64,000 nucleotides of DNA from Panonychus citri. Taxonomy: Eukaryota; Arthropoda; Arachnida; Trombidiformes; Tetranychidae. The notes beneath the pieces were generated by a model. It was given only the letters and a program-made list of their open reading frames with translations. It did no database searches and was not told the DNA's origin. This document shows, piece by piece, positions 37,061 to 48,418 of the stretch (the first letter of the stretch is position 1; the number at the start of each line of letters is the position of its first letter). The translations under genes and the position numbers were made by a program. The stretch covers positions 1,178,001-1,242,000 of the forward strand of contig NW_026515468.1 in NCBI RefSeq assembly GCF_014898815.1, written 5' to 3'.

Positions 37061-38203
37061 CTTACGATTACATGATTTATTTGCTGGAAACAATTAAAAG
37101 ATAATCAAATGATCGATGTTCACTCAAAGTAAAGTGTAAACACTTGAAATAGGTTGGGACACATTAGAATACAAGAGACGAAGAGAAATGAATGAAATCA
37201 GCAAGACCACCAGCAGAAAGATAGACTATCTTAATTAACTGACCAGAAGCAAAAAAAAATTAATCCAAATGACGAGTAAATATTTGATTCCATTAATTAA
37301 TTAATTAATGTAATCAGAATAACAAAAGATAATCCAAATTCACTTTGAAAAGAGAAGCAAGAAAACAAAACTGAACAACAACAAGATAACCTGTAAAGGA
37401 AAAGGCGAAAAATGAATAATTAATCAGCTGTTACAATTAAAAATATAATTAATTCCAAAGATAATGATAACTGAAAAAGCCCCGAATGCCTGAGAAAATA
37501 AAACCGTCACAAAATTGAATAACTCGTTCATAATTAATTTAAATTCAACACAAGATGTAATTCTGTGTCACTTAAATTGTCCATGTTTAGGAATATAGAT
37601 TCATCCTTACCCATGATTAACTAATGAAAAATCAGTAATTAAAAAAAATTACCATGATACGAATCAATTTGAAAAAGAAACTGTGTCGATAATTATTTCT
37701 AGTCACTAATTATGGAAATCTTATTACATTTATTAAATCAAAGTAACTAATCTCAGTTTTAAATTGTCTCTTTAAATTAATAATTAATTTCATTAAATTC
37801 AATAGATTACCTCATAGTTACTGATAATGATTGATTACAATTAGAAGACAATTTAACAAGATTACATAATAATCAATTTATGATTTAACCTCAATCTTAA
37901 TCAAGACTAATTGCTCACCAATTAATTTATGGATTCGTTGAGAATTGAATCGCAAGTAATATAAATTCAATTAGATTTAGAGGAAACCTTATGAAACAAC
38001 AATTCGTACAACTTCAATCACAATCAGATTTAATTCGGTTAACGACCGATTTACTTGGTAAAAGGTTTCTCTCCAACCCAACTAATTAACGATTGTATCA
38101 AGTAATGTGGGTGATTAAAGTTGCAACTTTATCAACCAATTAACCAAACTTTCCAATTCTCATTTGCACCCAAAACTTTTGTCGAATGTCACCTTAATTC
38201 CTC

Positions 38204-38217
38204 TCACTAGATGGCAT
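38204..38217 (+). promoter_or_regulatory. CTCF-like site
   Basis: TCACTAGATGGCAT fits the CTCF core CCASYAGRKGGCRS at 12 of 14 positions. Confidence 0.25.
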
Positions 38218-38277
38218 TAGAGTCGAAAGTAAATCGAACCCATTTTTCTGTTCCCTTTTCTTTTGTTCCCCATTCAG

Positions 38278-38367
38278 GTTGACCATTTGATTTCCATTCT
38301 AATGGGCAAGTGGCGCTCAGTTGATCAACGAAACGATTTGATTAGATCTGGTCAAGGAATGGAACAA
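38278..38367 (+). other. Exon-like segment, possible 5' exon of the cordon-bleu-like gene
   Basis: Preceded by a strong acceptor (TTTTGTTCCCCATTCAG) and followed by a GTGAGT donor, this 90-base segment is open in one frame and contains an ATG (MGKWRSVDQRNDLIRSGQGM). Its phase 0 end does not match the phase needed to read into the coding exon at 42081. It would therefore be untranslated, belong to another transcript, or be chance. Confidence 0.25.
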
Positions 38368-41300
38368 GTGAGTAAACAGGATTTTTGGAATCTTTTCAAG
38401 AGCATGTTACTGGACCTGCTAAACATGAATAGAGAGAAGGGCGGGTGTTAGTTGAGTAGAAGAGAGAACATCAAGTTGGTATCAAGTTCTCAGTGGAAAA
38501 GGTTATTCACCGTTATTCCAATCCAGTTTGTTCTCTAAATGTTCAGGTTATAGTGGAACTTGTTGTGTTCTTTTCATTCAACAAAACTTTCTGTTCTTTC
38601 ATTTCTATGATCAAAGTGATAGTTTGAATAAATCTTTGTTCCGGTTATTGGAAATTATGTTAAATATTTCATTCCATTTGTTTCTTTAATCCACCGAAAG
38701 TTTGTTATTCAAATTCAACGAGTTCAGTTGATTTGTGTTCATGTAATTGTCATTTCTTTTCCAATTCTGATTCACCATGATTCCAATCATTTTCCATCGC
38801 CAGAATTTCATCATTATTTCACTTTAATTCATCTTTCAAGCTCATGTTGTTAATCTCCTTCAATGTTTAATCTTCATCATCGCCCTAATTTGTGATCAAC
38901 TATTTGTTATTTGGTAAGTCAACATTTCAAGATGAACATGATTAGTATTTCTCAGCATAAAAATTGTCACCAACTTGTAGTTAAATTCTGACACCATTCA
39001 CATGGGAAATGTCTTAACATTTATACATATAAATCAACAAATTACTCAATGAGTTACTACATTGACGAGATTAGTGTGGATGCTTAAGGCCATGGAGATA
39101 ATTCCCGGAATCAGGCCAAAGAATTAATTTACGATAACATCTTAATAACAAACGAACTGGGCAACTAAGTAACGATAATAATCTAAATTGAGCCTAATTT
39201 ATGTCAACGATCAACTAACGAAATTACTATTATATTGTAATTGGTACCAAACACTGAGAATCGTTTTTGACAAGATTATTTATTAATCTTTTCGCCTTAA
39301 GCGTGACTAAAGTAATAGGGTTAACATGTTATTTAAAGCTACAATTGTTATCAACAGAGTGAAAATCAAATATTAACACATTTGAATGTTGTGATAACCT
39401 CAACAGATTGACAGACAATTATCGTTCTCGATGATATAATTCATCAACTACCTGGAACACCAAGTCAACACCAACTTTTAATAATAGCATCAGATGAGCT
39501 GCTTACATTTGTTCACGTGTCAATGTTTCCCACGAAGCCTCTTAGTTAACAAATTAAGGTGAGTATTCAACTATTGATTCTCATCTCAATAGGCAAAGGT
39601 AAATGCGGTCTACCAAAGTAAAACAAATGAGCATTTCAGAGTCAATATATGAAAATAATGGTTCAGTTATTACAAGAAGAGAAAAGGTAATCTGATAATA
39701 GATGATAATGTTTTCATGTTATCATGAATTAGGATCAATATTATTATACGGAAAAGGTTTCATCTCAAATGATCCAGAGTCAACTGTTAACCCGCAATCA
39801 AGGTTTATACCTGGATGGAAAAGTTCATTGTACAATTAATATCATAATTCAATTGATTATAAACCCGAAAAAAAAACAATAATGAATCTTGATGATTAGT
39901 TTCATTAAACAGTTCGCTCGATTACCAATGGTCGTTGTCGTTGTCGTTGTCAATTGTTATTAATTTTCCTGTCAAATTGTTATTCCAACAAAGTCTCAGA
40001 TTAGTTGGTGGATCAATTTTTAAATGTTCAAATTGTTTTCGCTTCATTAAATGATCCATTTTGTTACCCTAAAAGTTTCAAGTGAATTGAGTGTAGAAAA
40101 ACAAACAGAACATGTTTGTTTTGTTTCTAATAACAGGATAACAATTAACGACAATTAACACGAAGCGTAAACAGAAAAACTGTATCTACTGGTAATGTAT
40201 TAGATACACTATCGTTTATACGTGATTATTAATTCGTTGAACCAAATCAATCTACTAAACCGTAAGAATGGTTGAGTTTCAGAGCGATAGACATTCTGAG
40301 CTTCACTCAATTATCATATTCAAATATTAGAAAAGTAAATGTTAATTGTGATCTGATATCACTTGAAGAAATAATTATCTTTAGTTTGGTGATTGATGTT
40401 CATTTCTAATAATAATATTTTCGCATCAAATATTCATCATTATCCATTTTCCTCATTGGCATTTGATTGAACCATGAATTTAATTGAACAACAGAGATGG
40501 AAACTCGTATCTCTCATTCATTACTTCATGGGAATTTCATGTTAGTTTGAATGTTTCAGATTCTCATCAATTCAACCTTGTTGATTAACTACTGAAACTA
40601 ATCTCAGGGAAACATCTGTTAATTGTGTTCAATTTAATTCAAATTGTAGCTCATAAACTTTAATGGTTTCACATGATATCGAATTCAACTAATGGTTAAT
40701 ATTTTCATCATAGATCAGTTGATGATAGAGAAATTATTTCCCGAGGGTATATGTTGATCATGAACAAGAAATGAACAACACTGATTGTTGATTAAAACTG
40801 CGAATCAAATGAAAAAATGAGCGATTATAATTCCACTAAAATTAAGTCACTTGAACTAAAGGATTTTCATCATAATTTACTTTCTCTTTTTTTCGAATAC
40901 AATTCAATTCAATTCAATTGACCCTTCAGATTAACCTTCAATTGTAATTATTATTATCTTTCTGCTCTGTAGCAATCAACTAATCACTTCATGCACAATA
41001 CACTCGCACAGTTGATCTCACATATTAACTATTCAAGATACGATTATGAACAACATTGAATTAATGTTGTTCAATATGGTTTCATAAAGATAATTGTTCA
41101 CTTATTATTATTGATCAGTTTTCTCGAAACGTCATAAGATTGTGATTGATATAAAAAGATTACCATTTCCATATGATAAGGTTTCCTTAATCTAATTAGC
41201 TTCTAATAAAAATAATCAGTTAATAGCAAAAAAATTATAAAAAAAATCACAGGAAAAAAGATAAAGAATCATTTCAAGTTCTGTTAATTAGAAAATCGTT

Positions 41301-41371
41301 GAATTTAAATTACGCTCGTAACGAATTCGTTATTGAATTAAACGTTGAAACGAAAGAAAAAAACAAAGAAA

Positions 41372-41385
41372 ACGCCATCTGGTGA
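41372..41385 (-). promoter_or_regulatory. CTCF-like site
   Basis: The reverse complement TCACCAGATGGCGT fits the CTCF core at 12 of 14 positions. It lies 700 bases before the cordon-bleu-like coding exon. Confidence 0.25.
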
Positions 41386-42080
41386 GATGAATGATTTTCT
41401 TTCAATTTCTTTGGTTTAAATTAACAAGATTTTCTGATCATTTTCCTTGTTGATCATTCAATCCATCTAAATGGTTAATTGTAATCAGTTTACTGTTTCC
41501 TTTCTGTGTCTAATTTTCATAGGTTAATTGCTACAATTGGAAAAGTTAATTTGTTTTCTATTGTGATTGTAATTAAGGTTCTCATTTAAAGTGGATAAAA
41601 ATGTGGAAATTGTTTCAACAAAAGTATGTATATGAAAATGAGAATTGGTAATTTGATTGAAAAGTTTAGTTAATTGATCAATTTGTGTTGATTGGTTACA
41701 GTTACAACTTTAATTACCCACATTGTTTGATCGTTCATTAATTAGATCCATTTGATTGTGTCATGAAAATGTTTCATTTGAAATGAAAGGAAACCTTTTA
41801 CCAAGTAAATCGGACGTTAACCAAATTAAATCTGATTGTGATTGAAGTTATACAAGTTGTCTTTTCATAAGGTTTCCTCTAATCTAATTGCAATACGATT
41901 AGTTGAAATTCAAATTGATAATTGGGTTGAGTTGTTATTAGTATGATCGTTGCTAATATTTGATCAGTTTGCTTTTATCATCATGATCATTAACGGTCGT
42001 CAGAATATCTGATCAACAATCAACACTTAAAACTAATTAATCCTCATTTTCTTCTGTTTAATTGAAATAGATCATCAAAG

Positions 42081-45000
42081 ATGAAAGTATCTCTCCAAGA
42101 AAATTGCTCCTACAATCAAGATAAATCATCCACATTGAATAGACCAACAGTGTCACAGGAATTTGATAACTTGTCCAGTTACACTCTACCTCGTGGTAAT
42201 CAATATAAATCGTCATCTCTACCACCCCCACCACCTACAAGAACCACCAAAGTGACCAATCAATCATCAATATCGAACACAATTAAAAACTCAAGACCAG
42301 TTTCTATTACATCTAATTCACTGACCATGAGTGCTGAAGATGATTCATGTGCAATTAATGAACTTCTTGAAGGTCGAATGAATTTGACTGTACTTTTACC
42401 TCCCGAACTGATTCGAGGTAAAAGTTTACCACAAGGAGACAGAATTGTTATCAATGTTGAACGGCGAACACCAATGATGGACATTCTGGTCAACATCGCA
42501 ACTCAGTGTAAATTCAACGCTTCAAAGTATCGGGTTAAGGTCGATAGTTTTTCCTTCCAAGCAAGTACACCCATTGGTTCACTCGATGTCAACACAATCG
42601 CGATTGTACCCAAGCCCGTGAAGGCGAGTTTCAGATCGACCGCAGGAACAAGTGAAATGAATTTACCCCAATCGATGCCATCATCTTCTTCATCAGTCAT
42701 CTACTCGATTCCAAATAAACAAAGATCTGCAACATTGTCTACACCCTTGATGAATGTTAAAGTAAATGAGAACCAATCAACTAATTTAAATTCTAATCAT
42801 CAGGGTTTACCTTTCATATCAAATGTGCCATTCAAAACAACCTTCAGATTACAAGTTAATTTACCAAGAAATCAATTGATGGTTCTTCGTGTTTCTCCTG
42901 AATCAACAATCGCTCAAATTAAGAGTAAAATTTGTGACGAGAAAGAACTCGACTCATCAAAGTTTCATTTAATTGCGAAGAATGAAAAAGAAATGCTCAT
43001 TCTTGATTCGATTAAATGTTTAGCCGATTATGGAGTTAATGAAGTTACCTTGATGTCAACTAATCTTCTAACTAAGACTCATATGGAACAATCGACTTCT
43101 CGTCATCTCGTCAACGGTAACGATGAAAATCAACTGCAGGATCTCAATAATTTAAAGGAACAATCAGCTAATCAAGTAGCAATTAAGATGAATAAAGGAG
43201 GCAAGAAGAGAGCGGCTCCTTTGCCTCCCAAAATATTGAATGTCGATGATGTAAAGATTGGTTCTAATGAGGAACCGATTGAATGTGAAGAAAATAATTC
43301 CATGGACAATGTTCACTATCGACAGGATTCGGGGTCTGATTCTAGTGGTTACCATGAATCAATGATCTCTTCTGAATCTCACAAATCGTTATCAGAGGGT
43401 TCGAATCGCCTCGCAGGTCAGAATAAATTGAATCGCAAAGAGAATATGAGAAAGGGGATTGTTAAAAAACGCAAGGCTCCTCTTCCACCTGATTGGAGAG
43501 ATAAAAGTGAAATAAGTGAATCAGTTGATTGTTCGAGTGATGTAAGTGTCGCTCTTTCAGCTTCTTCCGGTTCAAGTAGACAAAGTAATTATCGAGTCCT
43601 TGGTGGAAGAGCATCAAGTAGAGACATTCAACCGGAAGATGAACCTTCATTCACTTTGGTTTCAGAATGTAACGATTTAGATGCTGCGATTCTGAAAGCA
43701 AGTGATTCAGCTCCAATTCCTAGTCCTGACTCAGGAACTTGTTCTCATGTCCCCATGGATGAAGAAAAGAGTAATGATGGAATCACTCAGTTCCCTGGAA
43801 GTGGAATCATGAGTGATTCAGCCATTGGCGATACAATTATTGAGGAAGCTGAGAATGAGTTAGAACAAGAAAGTTTCAGTTATGAGACAAATAAACGATT
43901 ATTGATGAAACCACTTTCATATTCATCGACTTCATCGCTAAGATTTGACCGAGATTCTTGTAAAACTATAAATAAGCAAATCGACACAATTCAAGAAATG
44001 GATTCACCGACATTGGCGAATGGAAAATATCTAAGTTATTCTGAAAAATCGTTGAATTCAAATTATGAGCAATTCGATGAAACCGATTATCCAAAAAGTA
44101 TTTCAAATGAAAATCAATTATCCCCAAGTATCATTCTCGATAACGAACCATTGAAAGAGGAGGTCGAGCCGGACACGAATGTTACACCAACCATTTCAAG
44201 TGAAAGTGGTCTCAAAGTGAATGACCATGAAAGTGAAATACTTACTCAGGAATCAACATGTAGACCAAATAATCATTTGAATATAAATGATGATAATTGT
44301 GAGAAATCAGTTAAGAATAGCGATGAAATTTCTCCAGATGAATTTGAAGAATCAAATGAAAGAGAAACATCGCTTTCGTCTTCAATTGGAACCATTTCAA
44401 TTGAAGATCAAGAAGATGGAACGAGTAACAATCATAAAGATTTCTCATCAGATGCCAATCAAATAGAAGAAGAATCTTCCATAGAAAGTACAAGGACGCC
44501 CACAATTGTTTCCGAAATGAAAACAATTATGAATGGAGAAACTGATTGTCACAAGAATGGAAATGAAAAAAGAGACGATTGTTTGTTTGGACAGGACGTC
44601 AAGACAAGGACACCGAGAATTGATCAGAATAATGATCCTGAAGATAATGGTGACAGTGTTTCAAGTGAACTTGTTCGTGACTTGTGTCGTCCACGAGTTA
44701 GACTTACGAATTTCAAGATTGGCTCTTATAAAGAAATCGAAAATTTGGACATTTATCAATCCAACAACTCGAATGATTTCAAGGAGAGATTTGATTCATC
44801 AAATTGTGATGCAGTTAAACCAGTTATCGTAACTGCATCATTTAAAAACGTCAATTTATCGGCTTGTAATGAGTTCGGTCATAACAACGTCAACACTAAA
44901 TCAACCAATTCATCTCAGAACAAAATCTCAGTGATGGCTCCACAGCCTTTCAAGCTGAATAGACTCGCCTCTTGGAGTGGAACTGACACCAAAAGCTTTC

Positions 45001-45854
45001 GCCAGGCTTATTCAAATGTTTCTAATTGCATTGAAGACAGGGAAACAATAGCTGAAAAGGCTGAAAAAATTGAGAAAGTTCTGAGAATCAGTAGGCACAA
45101 AGATCAATTATCTTGTCTAAATAATGTTGATAATGTTTCTCATGAGCCTTCCAGAGGCTCAGCCCACGAGTCTCAAACTGTTAATATCTCAAATTCAAGT
45201 CATCGTTGTGTCTCTCAAATTGAACTAAATGGCGACTCTTCAAAAGTTTCTATTCGTAATACAGTGACAACAATCAAAGGAATCAACAATTTGGGTGAAT
45301 CTCCAATTCAAGTGACAACATTTGTAAAATCTAAGCAATTAGATAAAAGTGATAAACAAACTGAACCAAATCAACTTGGTAAACAGAAACAATCTGATGA
45401 AACTAATACAAAACTTGAGATAATCAACACTGTTAAACCTTCACCGAAAACATTGGCGATTAAGGTTGATCCAATCAGCCCGATGTTCAATATAATTCCA
45501 ACTAAAACGACGGAGCCAAAAGGTTCTAAGCCTAAAGTACCTTTGCCCGTTTTACCATTGATCGTCTCGCAGCCTCCGCCTCCTCCTCCACCTCCACCGC
45601 CTCCAATGCCCAAGGCAACCAAAATTGCGAGTAAATTAAACACGAACGCATCCACCCAACGAAGTAAATCTAGTAACGACCAAACGAACGGAAAAGAAAG
45701 ACCCAATTCGAAAAGTGTGCCAAAATTTAGAAAAACAATTTTGAATGTCGGTGGCTCATCAGCATCCAAAGGAGATTTTCATGATGCTTTACTGAATGAA
45801 ATACGAGCCTGTGGAGGACGAAGGGCCCTTAGGAAAGTCAATATCAATCGTTGA
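42081..45854 (+). CDS. Cordon-bleu (Cobl)-like actin regulator
   Basis: One large coding exon of 1257 residues with an acceptor ten bases before the ATG, so an upstream non-coding exon is likely. Residues about 100-180 form the Cobl N-terminal ubiquitin-like region (NLTVLLPPELIRGKSLPQGD, RRTPMMDILVNIATQCKFNA). A second beta-grasp Cobl region follows at about 253-327. Two KRAP motifs, KKRAAPLPP (about 375-383) and KKRKAPLPP (about 462-470), are the family hallmark that binds the SH3 protein syndapin/PACSIN. A long acidic, Ser-rich disordered middle follows. A polyproline run at about 1165-1176 could bind profilin or SH3 domains. One WH2 actin-binding motif ends the protein (FHDALLNEIRACGGRRALRKV, quoted from residue 1233 in part). 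Vertebrate Cobl has three WH2 motifs and nucleates actin filaments; with one, this protein may bind or sever actin rather than nucleate it. Confidence 0.92.
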   Translation: MKVSLQENCSYNQDKSSTLNRPTVSQEFDNLSSYTLPRGNQYKSSSLPPPPPTRTTKVTNQSSISNTIKNSRPVSITSNSLTMSAEDDSCAINELLEGRMNLTVLLPPELIRGKSLPQGDRIVINVERRTPMMDILVNIATQCKFNASKYRVKVDSFSFQASTPIGSLDVNTIAIVPKPVKASFRSTAGTSEMNLPQSMPSSSSSVIYSIPNKQRSATLSTPLMNVKVNENQSTNLNSNHQGLPFISNVPFKTTFRLQVNLPRNQLMVLRVSPESTIAQIKSKICDEKELDSSKFHLIAKNEKEMLILDSIKCLADYGVNEVTLMSTNLLTKTHMEQSTSRHLVNGNDENQLQDLNNLKEQSANQVAIKMNKGGKKRAAPLPPKILNVDDVKIGSNEEPIECEENNSMDNVHYRQDSGSDSSGYHESMISSESHKSLSEGSNRLAGQNKLNRKENMRKGIVKKRKAPLPPDWRDKSEISESVDCSSDVSVALSASSGSSRQSNYRVLGGRASSRDIQPEDEPSFTLVSECNDLDAAILKASDSAPIPSPDSGTCSHVPMDEEKSNDGITQFPGSGIMSDSAIGDTIIEEAENELEQESFSYETNKRLLMKPLSYSSTSSLRFDRDSCKTINKQIDTIQEMDSPTLANGKYLSYSEKSLNSNYEQFDETDYPKSISNENQLSPSIILDNEPLKEEVEPDTNVTPTISSESGLKVNDHESEILTQESTCRPNNHLNINDDNCEKSVKNSDEISPDEFEESNERETSLSSSIGTISIEDQEDGTSNNHKDFSSDANQIEEESSIESTRTPTIVSEMKTIMNGETDCHKNGNEKRDDCLFGQDVKTRTPRIDQNNDPEDNGDSVSSELVRDLCRPRVRLTNFKIGSYKEIENLDIYQSNNSNDFKERFDSSNCDAVKPVIVTASFKNVNLSACNEFGHNNVNTKSTNSSQNKISVMAPQPFKLNRLASWSGTDTKSFRQAYSNVSNCIEDRETIAEKAEKIEKVLRISRHKDQLSCLNNVDNVSHEPSRGSAHESQTVNISNSSHRCVSQIELNGDSSKVSIRNTVTTIKGINNLGESPIQVTTFVKSKQLDKSDKQTEPNQLGKQKQSDETNTKLEIINTVKPSPKTLAIKVDPISPMFNIIPTKTTEPKGSKPKVPLPVLPLIVSQPPPPPPPPPPPMPKATKIASKLNTNASTQRSKSSNDQTNGKERPNSKSVPKFRKTILNVGGSSASKGDFHDALLNEIRACGGRRALRKVNINR

Positions 45855-46616
45855 TTCGATCAAGATGAACGAGAAAAATGATTGACTCGAACATGTTTAA
45901 CTTATCTTTGCTTTAGAACTTGTTGTTTTTTTTATAATTGTAAATACGAAGATTATTTCTCCTAAATTGGATCAACAATTATCTCGAGTCAGTCTAATAT
46001 AAATGAAGGAATCATAATTTTAGTTATTCTCACGATACTAATATGTAACAATTTTGTGCAATAATATAAAAGTTATTTGATTAAATCAAGTAGACAACGA
46101 GTTTCGTTTGTTTATTTTTCCACAAACGGTTATGTTGTCGTTTCTTATTCGAACCGATCGTGTGAGATGCTCTTCGTGGTCTTTGTTTGATCAACTTTAA
46201 ATAGTAAAATCTGTAAACTGAATCGGTCAGCTGACACGATTAAGTGCTATTTTCGATTCAACTCTTCATCGACCGATTGATCGATTTTCTCCCCTTTCAT
46301 CATTCATTTGCCTTTGATTCGTTCACTATTAAAGACATGAATCAATATTTGTCCAATCACATTAAATAATAATCGCGGTGGAAAATTAGGTTATGTTGAT
46401 AATACTTTTCCAATTATCGTGTAAGAACTTTTTCAACTTGTTCTTTTGTTTCTGTTCTCTTTCGTCTCGTCATCATTCAATCGCACTTTCGTCGGTCCCG
46501 AAAATAAAAAAATGGATGATGATATTTGTGGATCAGCTTTTTAATTCTCCAAAACCTCAAGAGAAGAAAAGATTTACCTTTTTTTCACCAAAGAAAGAGA
46601 AAAAAATCAAAGAGAA

Positions 46617-46672
<56 letters not shown>

Positions 46673-47298
46673 TAAAGTTATATTGAAGGAAAATTGAACA
46701 AGAAAATTTTCCAAAAGATCGAATTGAGAATTAAGCAATTCCGCTTCCAGTTCACCCGGAAGATGAGATTCATGTATAGAGCTTTCCAGCTATTTTGTCT
46801 AATATTTTCTATGATTTTGTCTGTACCTATTAGTCCTAGAAACTCAAGACTTGAATAGTCAGTTTAGGTCATTGGTAAAAGAACGCGTTTCAAGGTCATA
46901 TGAGGGCATTTCCATAAAAGACTCTTTACTTCTTCCTTCCCAGACTTCTAGGCTCTTTTAACCAATCGCTTTGGTAACAATAATAAAATATAAGATATCA
47001 TTGATTTTCTAATTGTTTATTTTTGTTTTCTATGAATTCAACGGTGAATGTCAACCTTGTCACTTATTAACTTGAGTAATTTGTTGGAAAAGTAAAAAAC
47101 CCTAATAATAATTTTCTCGACTTTTTCGATAAATTAAAAAGAAAATTAAACTTCAAATGAAAGTTTTTTAGGTTCAAAATTGATCTTTTCAACATTTAGT
47201 TTCCTGTTTTGGCTCAGCTCTCTTTCTCATTTTCTGTTTTCTTTTTCTATCCCAAAGCCTCAATTCAACTTCTGAGGACTTTTAATCAACCTGCACAA
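45855..47298. other. Intergenic region after the cordon-bleu-like gene
   Basis: It contains the 3' UTR of the upstream gene and a GA microsatellite. A moderately complex patch at about 46740-46960 has no open frame that I recognise. Confidence 0.45.
46624..46668. repeat. (GA)n microsatellite
   Basis: About 22 GA units, like the tract at 3161. They create a false Arg-Glu repeat frame. Confidence 0.97.
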
Positions 47299-47439
47299 TC
47301 TAATTGATTGAAAAATCTTTTCTTTTAATTAGGTTGTTGATGATTTCAGCTATTTCTTTTTAATTCTAATTTAATCCTAATAATTCAAATCATCCTGGAC
47401 GATTAAAATTATTTGTTTTCGAAAGAAATTGAAGTTGTG

Positions 47440-47453
47440 CTTCCATCTAGTGG
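47440..47453 (-). promoter_or_regulatory. CTCF-like site (second duplicate)
   Basis: Same sequence as 34592-34605, conserved between the two duplicated blocks. Confidence 0.3.
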
Positions 47454-48418
47454 CAGAAAATCCTCTTAACTTGATCATCTTTTTTTGTCTAAAAAATTTT
47501 CTCATCAAAAGTTAATTGTTGTTTATCATTTTTTTTTAATTCCAATGATTTGTGATAATTGTCAACTTTTGATAATAAACTTCGTGTAGGTCTGGAAGTC
47601 TCTTTGGAAATCCAATTGGATTCGTAATATTCATTTGTGAGTTTTACTGTTAAATGTCTATGATGAGCCTCCAACAATTAAATTGCGACTCAAGGGCTTA
47701 AATTACTTCCTAATTTTACTGTTTCGTTGAAAATGAAAGTCACAAAAAAGTGAAATCAACTAACTGGTTTTACTAGTTAATTCAAGTATTTCGAGTTACT
47801 TATCAATGGTCATCTCGAAATTGACTTTTAATTAGGTGAGGAAAAAGTGATGAACGCAATTGATTATCCTAAGGTGATTTTTATTGTTTCCAAACAAAAT
47901 ATTAATTGTTACAATTTTTTCAAATCTTTAGGCCTTTGTTAACATTAGTTGTTCACGATTCTTGATCATTTGATTGTCTCAAACTTTTGATATCTTTCAA
48001 TATTTTTCAAGTCCAATTTAACTATTGAAGTTAGTTAACTAATGCAACAATCTAAGTGAACACTTGAAGATAATCTCATTGCAATCAACTAAAATTAATC
48101 ACAATTTACTAATTACAAGAGCTCTATGGCTTTTTTTTAAATAAATTTCTTTCTCATTGAAAAACTTTTTTCAATCGTCACATTAAATTAAATAGTTGAG
48201 CTGTTGTTATTTAAATCATTGGAATTAATTAATCAAGTAAAATGATGATCTCCAAGGAATGATAATTGTTTGGAAAAATGGTTCTAATCAGATTCGTGGA
48301 TGTGTTACTTTGGAAAACAAATTGAAGTGGTAATCACAATTTAATTTCTTTCGTGCGTCGAGATGATTTGATTGAATGATTAAGCACATTGGTCTTGGAC
48401 AATCAGTGGATCAATCGA

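Larger units (their letters stand above)
35499..37090 (-). pseudogene. Broken, partly inverted copy of the muscle LIM protein gene
   Basis: The minus strand keeps the equivalent of LIM exon 4 (35572-35499, ending GVRKVD) and of exon 3 (35769-35685, MSCFNCAECHKRLEST). Exon 3 is now fused directly to linker sequence and has lost the AWHK codons with its acceptor. Pieces of exon 2 are found in the opposite orientation at 36110-36190 (LFGPKDYGHGAATVF region) and 36450-36500. A further piece lies in the original orientation at 37075-37010. Exon 1 is missing. Stops and frame breaks separate the pieces, so no LIM protein can be made. The intact parent is at 48419-49800. Confidence 0.88.
34451..37930. 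repeat. Segmental duplication, rearranged copy
   Basis: This interval is a diverged direct copy of about 47299-50510. Matching blocks include 34451-34800 with 47299-47650, 35045-35220 with 47660-47835, 35245-35770 with 48180-48690, 37060-37440 with 49200-49575, and 37640-37930 with 50190-50510. It differs by an extra stretch at about 34805-35040. It lacks the region around exon 1 of the LIM gene. It has a large palindromic insertion at 35770-37060. Confidence 0.9.
37931..42080. other. Upstream region of the cordon-bleu-like gene, mostly non-coding
   Basis: It probably contains the promoter and one or more 5' untranslated exons of the downstream gene. That gene's coding exon has an acceptor (TTGAAATAG) ten bases before its ATG. 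An exon-like segment lies at 38278-38367. A short (GTCGTT)n run lies at about 39932-39952. No other coding sequence is supported. Confidence 0.5.

Noticed and set aside
46393..46686. ORF ending in an Arg-Glu repeat after the cordon-bleu-like gene
   Set aside because: It again depends on a GA microsatellite; the upstream part is low-complexity and has no recognised motif.
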